Below, piece after piece: positions 1-7,385 of a DNA stretch of 18,094 nt. The translations under genes and the position numbers were made by a program. Under the pieces are notes generated by a model that had not been told where the DNA came from, ran no database searches, and worked only from the letters and a program-made list of their open reading frames with translations. This DNA comes from Pseudomonadota bacterium (GTDB lineage: Bacteria; Desulfobacterota; Desulfobacteria; Desulfobacterales; Desulfobacteraceae), in NCBI GenBank assembly GCA_018812385.1, contig JAHJDU010000432.1:1-18094 (forward strand). The letters are read 5' to 3'. Numbering within the stretch: position 1 is the stretch's first letter; the number at the start of each line of letters is the position of its first letter.

Positions 1-2
1 AA

Positions 3-977
3 GCAGTCAAAGATGTTACTCTTGAAATAAAGTCAGGGGAGTTCTTTAATCTGCTGGGTCCTTCCGGCTGCGGCAAAACAACATTGCTGCGCATAATTGC
101 CGGCCTTGAACTTCAGGACTCGGGCAGCGTAATCCTGGAAGATCAGGATATCACCAGGCTGCCTGCCATTAAACGACAGATCAATACTGTTTTCCAGAGT
201 TATGCTCTTTTTCCTCATCTCAATATTTTTGAAAATGTTGCCTTTGGGCTTCGTTCCAGAAAAATTCCTGAAAATGAAATAAAAACCAGGGTTCAGAAAT
301 CCCTGGATATGCTTGAGCTTGGAAGCATGCCCAATAGGTATCCTCATCAGCTTTCCGGCGGACAGAACCAGCGGGTGGCACTTGCCAGGGCCCTGGTAAA
401 CGAACCCAAGGTGCTGTTATTGGATGAACCCATGTCAGCCCTGGATGCCAAATTAAGGGCCCAGGTTCAGGTGGAACTCCGGCGGTTGCAGCAAAAACTT
501 GGGCAGACCTTTATACTGGTGACCCATGACCAGGATGAAGCCCTTGTTGTGTCTGACCGGATTGCCGTAATGAAGGATGGAGAGATCATCCAGTTCGGTA
601 CTCCGGAAGAGGTGTATGATTTTCCAAAAAATAAATTTGTTGCAGAATTTTTAGGGGCAGCAAATCTTCTTGCCGGCAGATTCCATGACGGGGTGTTCCA
701 TACGGATATCTGCCTCCTTGAGCTGGACGTAACGCCTCCCTGGGAACACGGTGTTATAGCCATCAGGCCTGAATGGATAAACGTTCTGGATACAAAACCT
801 GAAAAAAATGGTATCCGGGTAAAGGTCAGTGAGATCATTTACCGTGGCACAAACCGGGATCTGTGGTTTGAACCAGGCCCGATAAGGGTCAGGAGCAGTA
901 CCTATAAGAACTTTAAGATTGGAGATGAGCTCTGGCTTGAGCTGGCACCAAAAGAACTGGTGGTGCTCAATGAATAG
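3..977 (+). CDS. potA: Spermidine/putrescine-type ABC transporter ATP-binding protein (5' end outside window)
   Basis: This is the cytoplasmic ATPase of a polyamine-type ABC importer. The frame is open from base 3, so the first few tens of residues lie before the window. Walker A (GPSGCGKTT) is at bases 57-83. It is followed by a Q-loop (VFQSYALFPH), the signature LSGGQNQRVALARAL, Walker B (VLLLDEP with MSALD) and the H-loop LVTHDQDEA. The last ~90 residues match the TOBE regulatory domain typical of PotA/CysA-type ATPases. The stop overlaps the start of the next permease gene by 8 bp, so potA, potB and potC are surely co-transcribed. The substrate class is inferred from the two permeases, the PotD-like binding protein at 9390 and the agmatine enzymes downstream. 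Other MOI-family substrates cannot be excluded from this ATPase alone. Confidence 0.93.
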   Translation, partial: AVKDVTLEIKSGEFFNLLGPSGCGKTTLLRIIAGLELQDSGSVILEDQDITRLPAIKRQINTVFQSYALFPHLNIFENVAFGLRSRKIPENEIKTRVQKSLDMLELGSMPNRYPHQLSGGQNQRVALARALVNEPKVLLLDEPMSALDAKLRAQVQVELRRLQQKLGQTFILVTHDQDEALVVSDRIAVMKDGEIIQFGTPEEVYDFPKNKFVAEFLGAANLLAGRFHDGVFHTDICLLELDVTPPWEHGVIAIRPEWINVLDTKPEKNGIRVKVSEIIYRGTNRDLWFEPGPIRVRSSTYKNFKIGDELWLELAPKELVVLNE

Positions 978-1875
978 GCTGATGATCTGGTATGGGGAGC
1001 TGCTTTCCCAGAAGAAACTCATCAAAAGAGGGGCCTTGTTCCTGAGTCCGGGCATGCTGTGGTTGATGATTTTCCTGATACTTCCGGGTTTGATACTGAT
1101 TCTTGTCAGCTTTGCCGGCAGAGGAGCTTATGGCGAACTCGTCTGGGAGTTTGGCCTGGGAAATTATAAACGGCTCATGGGGTATGGTATATTCGGATGG
1201 ACACCGGACTATATCGTTATTCTTCTGCGCTCTGTATGGGTGGCCTTTGTCACCACAGGATTAGCCGTTGTGCTCTCTTATCCCCTGTGTTTTTTTATTG
1301 CAAGAAAGCCTGAAAGGACCCGGTATGTCTGGCTGATGATGGTGATTATCCCCTTCTGGACCAATATGGTCATAAGAACCTACTCCTGGTTTTTGATTTT
1401 AGCCCCGGAACTGCCATTTGCCAAACTGGCAGCATATTTTAAAATTATCTCGCCGGGAATGGCCCTTTATCCCAGCGCCTTTGCCGTTTATCTGGGCATG
1501 ATTTCCATGTTTCTCCCCTTTGTAGCCCTGCCGCTTTTTTCAAGTGTTGAACGTCTGGACTGGGCCCTTGTTGAAGCAGCCCAGGATCTTTATTCGTCAA
1601 ACACACGAATTTTCATGCATGCCATTTTACCCCAGACCCTGCCCGGGCTTTCTGTTGGCATTATTCTTACCTTTGTTCCTGCCATGGGAATGTTTGTTGT
1701 TCCTGACCTTCTGGGAGGAGCAAAATATATGCTTGTGGGCAACCTGATTCAACAGCAGTTTGGTGCCAGCAGGGACTGGGCCTTTGGCGCAGCAATCAGC
1801 ATGGCGTTAATGGTATTGACCATGGTCAGTCTTTATTTGTATAGAAGAAAAAACAAAGGCATGGAGTTGTTATGA
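970..1875 (+). CDS. potB: Spermidine/putrescine-type ABC transporter permease, PotB-like
   Basis: This is an inner-membrane permease of 301 residues with about six hydrophobic segments. A short cytoplasmic N-terminus leads into the first segment (FLSPGMLWLMIFLILPG). The EAA loop that docks on the ATPase is visible as EAAQDLYSSNTRIFMHAILP, with the usual continuation LPG. An in-frame ATG at 919 lies deep inside potA. The ATG at 970 overlaps the potA stop by 8 bp and gives the normal PotB N-terminus, so I chose 970. No strong ribosome binding site is visible; translational coupling to potA is likely. Length and order (A-B-C) match the PotABC family. Membrane topology is read by eye. Confidence 0.92.
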   Translation: MNRLMIWYGELLSQKKLIKRGALFLSPGMLWLMIFLILPGLILILVSFAGRGAYGELVWEFGLGNYKRLMGYGIFGWTPDYIVILLRSVWVAFVTTGLAVVLSYPLCFFIARKPERTRYVWLMMVIIPFWTNMVIRTYSWFLILAPELPFAKLAAYFKIISPGMALYPSAFAVYLGMISMFLPFVALPLFSSVERLDWALVEAAQDLYSSNTRIFMHAILPQTLPGLSVGIILTFVPAMGMFVVPDLLGGAKYMLVGNLIQQQFGASRDWAFGAAISMALMVLTMVSLYLYRRKNKGMELL

Positions 1876-2672
1876 GAAAGATTAATCTGATTATTAATAT
1901 AATGGCCTTTGGGACAATTGGTTTTTTGTATCTTCCTTTGATAGCTGTGGCATTTTTTTCCGTGAATAATACAAAATACGGTCTTGCCTGGAAGGGATTT
2001 ACACTTGACTGGTATATACAGCTGTTTCACAACGAGGTGATCCTTCAGGCGGCCTGGAATACACTGATTCTGGCTGTTGTATCAACCCTTGTTTCCACTG
2101 TTCTTGGAACAGCGCTTGCAATAGGCATGGATCGGTTTCCCTGGCCAAAAAAAATGAACACGATTCTGGATCTTACTCTTCACCTTCCCGTGATCATACC
2201 GGATATCATCCTTGCTGCAGCCCTGGTGGTTGCGTTTGGATTTCTGCGGGGCGTATCATCATTGTTTGAACCGGGTCTGTTCAGTATGATCATTGGCCAC
2301 ATTACCTTTCAGGTGGCATTTGTAGCACTTGTGGTCAGAAGCCGCCTTGTCAGCATCGGAAAAGACATTGAAGAAGCGGCAAGGGATCTGTATGCAAGCA
2401 CTTCTTATCTTTTATGGAAAATCACCCTGCCATTATTGATGCCAGGCATTGTTGCCGGTGCCATGCTTGCCTTTACCTTGTCCCTTGATGACTTTGTGAT
2501 CAGTTTTTTTACAGCTGGCCCAGACTCGGTCACCCTGCCATTGTATATTTTTGCAGCCGTAAGAAGGGTTGTGACCCCGCAGATTCATGCGCTGTCAACC
2601 CTGGTTTTATTTGCCACGATACTTCTTGTGGTTGTCATGGAACGGTTTACAAGAAAAATTAATACAAAATAA
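1872..2672 (+). CDS. potC: Spermidine/putrescine-type ABC transporter permease, PotC-like
   Basis: This second inner-membrane permease (266 residues) pairs with PotB to form the transport channel. It starts at an ATGA overlap with the potB stop. About six hydrophobic stretches are present. The EAA loop reads EEAARDLYASTSYLLWKITL followed by PLLMPGIVAG, and the PotC-typical SLDDFVISFF follows. Length agrees with PotC (~260-285). The final codons (ERFTRKINTK) lie within a sequence repeated almost 6.7 kb downstream at 9307-9375, where the equivalent reading is KRFTRNVNTE plus stop. That makes the downstream copy look like a fossil of this gene's 3' end. The cognate binding protein gene does not follow directly but appears at 9390. 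Confidence 0.93.
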   Translation: MRKINLIINIMAFGTIGFLYLPLIAVAFFSVNNTKYGLAWKGFTLDWYIQLFHNEVILQAAWNTLILAVVSTLVSTVLGTALAIGMDRFPWPKKMNTILDLTLHLPVIIPDIILAAALVVAFGFLRGVSSLFEPGLFSMIIGHITFQVAFVALVVRSRLVSIGKDIEEAARDLYASTSYLLWKITLPLLMPGIVAGAMLAFTLSLDDFVISFFTAGPDSVTLPLYIFAAVRRVVTPQIHALSTLVLFATILLVVVMERFTRKINTK

Positions 2673-2705
2673 ATATTGTTTTAATGGTTTAAACCCAATA
2701 ATTAA
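2638..2705 (+). repeat. Left copy of a 68/69-bp imperfect direct repeat (potC tail plus leader)
   Basis: This copy covers the last 11 potC codons, the stop and the leader up to the livK ribosome binding site. Aligned by hand with 9307-9375, it gives 58 identical columns of 69 with one single-base gap. The last 20 bases, GGTTTAAACCCAATAATTAA (2686-2705), are identical in both copies and contain the perfect palindrome GGTTTAAACC. In both places the repeat sits just upstream of a strong ribosome binding site and a periplasmic binding-protein gene. See the matching entry at 9307. Confidence 0.9.
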
Positions 2706-2719
2706 AAAGGAGAGTTCAA

Positions 2720-3955
2720 ATGAATTCAAAGAAAACTTATTCGTTGGTAGTGCTAAGCTTATTATTTTGTGTTTTAATCACTGGTTTGGCTTTTGCAAAA
2801 AATCCTATTCTAGTCGGATGCCCTCTGCCGCTTACCGGGCCCTATGCAAGCGACGGAGAGCAAATGAAAATGGCCCTTGAACTGGCTGTGGAAGAAAAAA
2901 ATGCATCCGGCGGCCTATTGGGTCATCCAGTTAAGTTGAAATTCGGAGACGTCGGGGGACTGGAAGCCGAGAAAATAAAGGCAATCGGTGAAAGACTCAT
3001 CGGTGCAGGGGTGAATGCGGTCATTACGGGTTATGATGATGGTGGTGTTGATACCAAGGTTTTCGGCGCTTTTGACATACCATACCTCCATGGAAATGCC
3101 ATGACACTCTGCACACAGCCTGTGGCTGAGAACTTGGACAAATATTGGAATGTCTTTCAATATACGTACAATGATGTCGCCTATGGGGTGGATGCTGCCA
3201 AATATCTTTTCGATGCCGGCAAACAAATGGGATGGAAAGCACCAAACAAAAAGATTGCAGTCATCAAAGTAGATTATGCTTACAATATTATGCCTGCTGA
3301 CAAATTTGCCGATTTAACCAAAAAAGACGGCTATGAAATTGTTGTCAATGAGACGGTTCCGTTCGGTATGGCTGATTGGGGGCCGATTCTTTCCAGAATA
3401 GAATCAAAAGAACCTGCCTATGTTACTTTTTGGCATCTTGATCCCACCGACGCTGCCCGGTTCATTAAGCAGTTCTCTGAATATTTTGGTGATGATGGAC
3501 TCAATGCATTGGTGTACATGCAATATACACCTTCTGTTCCGGAATTTATCCAATTGGCGGGAAAAGCTGCTGAAGGTGTGATTTGGGTTGGCGGTTCCTT
3601 TGGTTTCGGCGCCAAGTACGAGGACTATAAAAAACGGTGGATAAAAAAATTCAAATCAGAACCGGCTGGCCTGTATGCGGAAGCCACCAGGGATGCATTT
3701 GATATCTGGGCTGCCGCCGTGGAAAAGGCTGGTTGTTATGACTGCTATAAAGAGATCGCGGATAATATCCGCTCAAGCAAATATGAAGGACTCTGTGCCA
3801 ATTACAGTTTTGACCCAAAGGATCAATCAATATATCAAAGTGATGATACCATGCCTTTGGTATGGTTTCAGATACAAGACGGTAAAAATATCAGGATGCG
3901 CCCTGCCAGATACAATGAGGGAAAAGCCTATCGAATGCCTTCCTGGATAAAGTAA
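2720..3955 (+). CDS. HAAT-family periplasmic substrate-binding protein (LivK/amide-binding type)
   Basis: This 411-residue type I periplasmic binding protein should capture substrate for the importer encoded by the next four genes. A Sec signal peptide is clear: basic MNSKK, hydrophobic core LVVLSLLFCVLITGL, likely cleavage after AFA before KNPILVG. The mature start (ILVGCPLPLTGPYASDGEQM) is the classic Peripla_BP_6 opening. There is no lipobox. Start ATG 2720 has an AGGAGAG ribosome binding site at 2708-2714. Ligand cannot be read from sequence. The family covers branched-chain amino acids, urea, short-chain amides and aromatic acids, and the amidohydrolase and agmatine enzymes nearby make an amide or guanidino/ureido compound plausible. 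The gene is followed by two hairpins (3961-4027) that could favour high expression of this protein relative to livG. Confidence 0.9.
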   Translation: MNSKKTYSLVVLSLLFCVLITGLAFAKNPILVGCPLPLTGPYASDGEQMKMALELAVEEKNASGGLLGHPVKLKFGDVGGLEAEKIKAIGERLIGAGVNAVITGYDDGGVDTKVFGAFDIPYLHGNAMTLCTQPVAENLDKYWNVFQYTYNDVAYGVDAAKYLFDAGKQMGWKAPNKKIAVIKVDYAYNIMPADKFADLTKKDGYEIVVNETVPFGMADWGPILSRIESKEPAYVTFWHLDPTDAARFIKQFSEYFGDDGLNALVYMQYTPSVPEFIQLAGKAAEGVIWVGGSFGFGAKYEDYKKRWIKKFKSEPAGLYAEATRDAFDIWAAAVEKAGCYDCYKEIADNIRSSKYEGLCANYSFDPKDQSIYQSDDTMPLVWFQIQDGKNIRMRPARYNEGKAYRMPSWIK

Positions 3956-3960
3956 GTGCC

Positions 3961-4027
3961 ATGGACAGGCCTGGATTTTATACCGGACCTGTCCATAACA
4001 AACCATGAAAGTCAAGGTCCTGGTTTG
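3961..4027 (+). promoter_or_regulatory. Two consecutive hairpins downstream of the livK-like gene
   Basis: First hairpin: ATGGACAGGCCTGG (3961-3974) pairs with CCGGACCTGTCCAT (3983-3996). This is a 14-bp stem with one mismatch, one wobble and an 8-base loop. Second hairpin: CAAACCA (3999-4005) pairs with TGGTTTG (4021-4027), with a 15-base loop. Neither is followed by a run of T, so they do not look like intrinsic terminators. Their place right after a binding-protein gene suggests RNA stabilisation or partial attenuation before livG (inference). Confidence 0.65.
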
Positions 4028-4078
4028 CAAAAAATTTCAAATAAATCCTTATAGCTGCAAGGAGGTCTTGACAGCAAG

Positions 4079-4819
4079 ATGATTCTTAAAATAGAAGGTG
4101 TTTCAAAATTATTTGGTAGTTTGCAGGCACTTCACAATGTCGACCTTGAAGTGAAGCAGGGAGAAGTATTCGGCATCGCTGGTCCCAATGGTGCAGGAAA
4201 ATCAACCCTTTTTAATGTCATTGCCGGGGCTTTCCCGCCAACCAATGGAAAAATTTTCTTTAATGATCATGATATCACATCGCTGAAAGCTCACCAGATC
4301 TGCCGTCTGGGGCTTGCAAGGACATTCCAGGTGCCCCAGACGTTCCCTTCTCTTACTGTGTACGATAACATAAGAGTTGGTATCACGTTTGGGGCCGGAA
4401 AAAAAACAGGGCTCAAAAAGAGCATTGAAAAGACACTGGATTTTCTGGATCTCAATGACGTCAGTGGTATGGAGGCAAAGAATCTTGATCTTTATACGAC
4501 AAAACTTGTGATGATGGCCGCCTGTCTTGCAACGGAGTGTAAGTTACTCATGCTGGATGAACCCCTGGCCGGTCTGTCGACAAGTGAAATCAATGATTTT
4601 ATCAAAGTTATCCGGCATATTAATGAAGATGGAGGAACCACGATACTGATGATTGAACATATTCTGGATTCGCTGATCGATATCTCAAACCGCATGCTGA
4701 TTTTAGATAATGGTCAAGTGATTTACAATGGTGATCCTGAAGGGATCCGCACTGATCCGCACGTGGTTGAGGTCTATCTGGGTGATGGGGAAGTCTTGCT
4801 TGGGGAGGGTGACCTATGA
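4079..4819 (+). CDS. livG: HAAT-family ABC transporter ATP-binding protein, LivG-like, with degenerate signature motif
   Basis: This is one of two ATPases of the HAAT importer (246 residues). Walker A GPNGAGKST is at residues 35-43, the Q-loop RTFQ ends at Q84, Walker B LLMLDEP has D160/E161, and the H-loop MIEH has H194. Where other LivG proteins carry an AYGQQ-like signature, this protein reads NLDLYTTKLVMMAACLATE (about 135-153), with no SGGQ or YGQQ pattern. Because the signature acts in trans, the ATP site formed with LivF's Walker motifs is probably weak or inactive. Start ATG 4079 is preceded by AAGGAGG ending at 4065, a rather long 13-base spacer; no other in-frame start lies between. 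The stop overlaps livF by ATGA. Confidence 0.9.
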   Translation: MILKIEGVSKLFGSLQALHNVDLEVKQGEVFGIAGPNGAGKSTLFNVIAGAFPPTNGKIFFNDHDITSLKAHQICRLGLARTFQVPQTFPSLTVYDNIRVGITFGAGKKTGLKKSIEKTLDFLDLNDVSGMEAKNLDLYTTKLVMMAACLATECKLLMLDEPLAGLSTSEINDFIKVIRHINEDGGTTILMIEHILDSLIDISNRMLILDNGQVIYNGDPEGIRTDPHVVEVYLGDGEVLLGEGDL

Positions 4820-5541
4820 TCAGCAATGATTCAAACAAAGTGATATTATCGATTTGTGACCTTGAGTGCAACTATGGCGAGCTCCAGGTACTGCATAAAG
4901 CCAGCCTGAATATTAACCAGGGAGAGGTGGTGGCGTTGTTCGGGCCCAATGGTCACGGTAAGTCCACCCTGTTGAAAGCGGTCTGCGGGCTGAACCCTTC
5001 TTCAAAAGGATCCATACTGTTTGAAGGTTCGGAAATTATCGGGACTGAAAGTGATCAGATAGTGGAAAAAGGGGTGGCCTACATTTCTGAAGCAAGAAAC
5101 ATTTTCAAGGATATGACGGTATTGGAGAACCTCAGACTTGGGGCATACAACCGGAGAGCCCGGAAAAAGGTCAAGGAAAATTTCGAGTTTGTTTATTCTT
5201 TATTCCCAAAGCTTTTCGAACGGAATGAACAGATGGCAGGTACGCTTTCCGGTGGAGAAAGCAGAATTCTGGCTGTGGGCCGAGGCCTGATGAGCGATGC
5301 AAAGCTTCTTCTGGTAGATGAACCCTCCATCGGGTTATCACCCATTATGAAGAAAACGGTCTTTGGTGCGATTAACCGAATTAAAAAAAACACTGATATC
5401 AGTGTCCTGATCGTGGAGCAGGAAGTTGATTATGCACTGGCTGTGGCAGATCGAATTTACCTGTTGAAAAAAGGAAAGGTCGTCCTTGAACGGAAGGCAG
5501 GGGAAATTCTAAAATCCGAAATTGAAAAAGCATATTTTTAA
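4816..5541 (+). CDS. livF: HAAT-family ABC transporter ATP-binding protein, LivF-like
   Basis: This is the second ATPase of the HAAT importer (241 residues), starting at an ATGA overlap with livG. Walker A GPNGHGKST is at 43-51 (His is common in LivF). The Q-loop position reads YISEARNIF with Glu at 92, as usual in LivF. The signature is an intact LSGGE at 144-148. Walker B LLLVDEP has D168/E169. The H-loop His is replaced by Gln in VEQEVDYAL (Q202), also a LivF trait. So LivF contributes a good signature but weaker catalytic elements of its own, the mirror image of LivG here. Downstream, 24 bases hold a GAGGTG ribosome binding site for livH. Confidence 0.93.
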   Translation: MISNDSNKVILSICDLECNYGELQVLHKASLNINQGEVVALFGPNGHGKSTLLKAVCGLNPSSKGSILFEGSEIIGTESDQIVEKGVAYISEARNIFKDMTVLENLRLGAYNRRARKKVKENFEFVYSLFPKLFERNEQMAGTLSGGESRILAVGRGLMSDAKLLLVDEPSIGLSPIMKKTVFGAINRIKKNTDISVLIVEQEVDYALAVADRIYLLKKGKVVLERKAGEILKSEIEKAYF

Positions 5542-5565
5542 TCTCTATTAAAAGTGAGGTGAATC

Positions 5566-6435
5566 ATAAAAGAGCTAATTAATATTTTAATCAGTGGGAG
5601 CATTTCAGGATCTTTATACGCCTGTATGGCACTGGGGCTCTCTCTCGTATACGGGGTGACGCATATCTTTAATTTCGGGCATGGCATAGTGGCGGTATCC
5701 GGCGGCTATTTCACCTGGCTTTTCATGAACAAGGCCGGCCTGGGGATGATTCCTTCAATTGCGGTTTCTATGGTGATCATGTTTATAATCGGATTGGTCC
5801 TCTACCGGGTCACCTTGAGCCCGCTTCTGAAAAAAGAAAACTGGGAGTTCTCCGTAATTATTTTTTTGCTTGGCCTGGGAATTTTCTGGGAAAATATTTT
5901 ACTCCAGACCTTTGGTCCCCGTGTCAAAGACATCCCCAGTTTTTTTGACGGCAGGTTGAAAATGGGATTGGTCCGGATCAATTACCATGATATCTCCCTC
6001 ATTGTTATTGTGATCTTATTTGTGATTGTCCTGAATCTTTTTATAAAAAAAACCTGGTTTGGCCAGGCCATGCGGGCTGTTGCCCAGGACATGGACGGGG
6101 CAAGAATTGTTGGAATCAATCTTGAAAAAACCTTTGGATTCGCTTTTGCCCTGGCCACTGCGGTTACAGGTTTTTCAGGTATTCTTCTGGCAACCAAATT
6201 CTACATGACACCGAATATCGGATGGGCCTGGATGGTTAAAGGGTTTGTTATAGTTGTTTTCGGGGGGCTTGGCAGTATAACAGGCGCGATTTATGCCGCC
6301 TTTATCCTGGGTATGGCCGAGGCTACGATTACATTTTTTCTTGGCCCCATGTGGGTATGGCCGATCTGGTTTTTCATGTTTTTGGTCATATTATTAATAC
6401 GGCCGAATGGCTTGATGGGGGGGAGGACTTTATAA
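5566..6435 (+). CDS. livH: HAAT-family permease, LivH-like, probable non-AUG start
   Basis: This is an inner-membrane permease of the HAAT importer with many hydrophobic segments. The family opening is readable as IKELINILISGSISGSLYAC followed by MALGLSLVYGVTHIFNFGHG, which is the LivH N-terminus including membrane segment 1. The first in-frame ATG (5626) would delete about 20 residues of that segment. No ATG, GTG or TTG exists between the upstream in-frame TGA (5560-5562) and 5626. GAGGTG (5555-5560) lies 5 bases before an ATA codon at 5566, in a position where ATG would be ideal, giving 289 residues. I take ATA 5566 as the start by inference; a sequencing error or use of 5626 are alternatives. 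livM follows 2 bases after the stop. Confidence 0.85.
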   Translation: MKELINILISGSISGSLYACMALGLSLVYGVTHIFNFGHGIVAVSGGYFTWLFMNKAGLGMIPSIAVSMVIMFIIGLVLYRVTLSPLLKKENWEFSVIIFLLGLGIFWENILLQTFGPRVKDIPSFFDGRLKMGLVRINYHDISLIVIVILFVIVLNLFIKKTWFGQAMRAVAQDMDGARIVGINLEKTFGFAFALATAVTGFSGILLATKFYMTPNIGWAWMVKGFVIVVFGGLGSITGAIYAAFILGMAEATITFFLGPMWVWPIWFFMFLVILLIRPNGLMGGRTL

Positions 6436-6437
6436 TC

Positions 6438-7382
6438 ATGCTAAACTGGAAAGTAATTTCAGTGGTTTTGGGGCTGGCAGGTATCGCACTATACCCCATG
6501 TTTCAGAGCAATACATATGTGATGCATATCATGATTCTTTTCTTCATCTGGTCCTCTGTGGTATCCAACTGGAACCTTTTAATGGGCGTGGCAGGAATCA
6601 CCTCCCTGGGGAACATCGGTTTCCTGGCAGTTGGAGGGTATGCCTCGGGCATGCTGGCAAAGGGTCTTGGGTGGTCGCCATGGGGATGCATGATCCTGGG
6701 CGGACTATTCGCCATGGTAATCGTAACCTTGCTGGTGGGGCTGCCTGCCCTGCGGCTGAGTGGTATCTATGTCGCTTTGCTGTCCCTTGTTTTTGCTGAT
6801 TCCCTGCCAACAATTCTAACACAAACCCGTTCGTTCACAGGCGGGGCCATGGGGCTTCATGACATTCCACCATTTTTTAATGAAATTACCCGGGTGCAGG
6901 CCTATTATATTGTCTTTTGTTTTTTCCTTTTCATCCATGGGGTCATCTTTTGGATCATGCGGTCTTCAACCGGTCTGGCATTTGTCGCATTGCGGGACAG
7001 CAAAGAATTTGCCACTGCATTAGGGATAAGCGAATACAAGGAAAAAATTAAAGTGTTTGCCATGGTGTCGTTTATGACCGGTCTTTGCGGTGGTTTTTAT
7101 GTCCACTATCTGGGCGACATTTCACCCTCTACCCTGGCCATCGAGCCCTTTTTGCTCGCCATCGCCATGATGGAGCTTGGCGGTATAGGGACATTCATGG
7201 GCCCCATCCTCGGGTCAGCCCTAATTGTTTTTGGAAATGAATTTTTACGCCTTGCCGGCACATTGAGGCTTGCCATCCTCGGGGGCCTGATCTGTGTCAC
7301 TATACTATTTTTCCCCGGGGGAATCATTCAGCTGGTCGACTGGATTGATCAGAAAGTTGCAAAGATAAAAAAACGGAGATAA
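6438..7382 (+). CDS. livM: HAAT-family permease, LivM-like
   Basis: This is the second permease of the HAAT importer (314 residues). Typical LivM features are the motif GVAGITSLGNIGFLAVGGYA early in the protein, LSGIYVALLSLVFA in the middle, FVALRDSKEFATALGISEYK before the last half, and FLLAIAMMELGGIGTFMGPI late. The frame is open upstream to 6351 inside livH. ATG 6438 is preceded by GGGAGGA (6421-6427) and gives the expected hydrophobic N-terminus, so I chose it. The end is basic (KKRR), facing the cytoplasm. The amidohydrolase gene begins 3 bases after the stop, so the enzyme is part of the same transcript. Confidence 0.92.
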   Translation: MLNWKVISVVLGLAGIALYPMFQSNTYVMHIMILFFIWSSVVSNWNLLMGVAGITSLGNIGFLAVGGYASGMLAKGLGWSPWGCMILGGLFAMVIVTLLVGLPALRLSGIYVALLSLVFADSLPTILTQTRSFTGGAMGLHDIPPFFNEITRVQAYYIVFCFFLFIHGVIFWIMRSSTGLAFVALRDSKEFATALGISEYKEKIKVFAMVSFMTGLCGGFYVHYLGDISPSTLAIEPFLLAIAMMELGGIGTFMGPILGSALIVFGNEFLRLAGTLRLAILGGLICVTILFFPGGIIQLVDWIDQKVAKIKKRR

Positions 7383-7385
7383 TGG

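Noticed and set aside
919..969. Earlier in-frame ATG for the potB-like permease
   Set aside because: It would add 17 residues read deep inside potA; ATG 970 at the potA stop gives the normal PotB N-terminus.
2672..2720. A mobile element boundary with transposase-type terminal repeats at the left repeat copy
   Set aside because: The repeat is direct, made of host potC and leader sequence, and no transposase or integrase gene lies in the block between the copies.
3024..3245. His-rich open frame on the - strand within the livK-like gene
   Set aside because: It is a shadow frame of a clear coding gene; the His run comes from GATGATGGTGGT read backwards.
3961..3996. Hairpin as a rho-independent terminator
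   Set aside because: No run of T follows the stem, and the gene order demands read-through to livG.
6351..6437. Earlier in-frame ATG for the livM-like permease
   Set aside because: The extension lies entirely inside livH and adds a non-family N-terminus; ATG 6438 has a good ribosome binding site.
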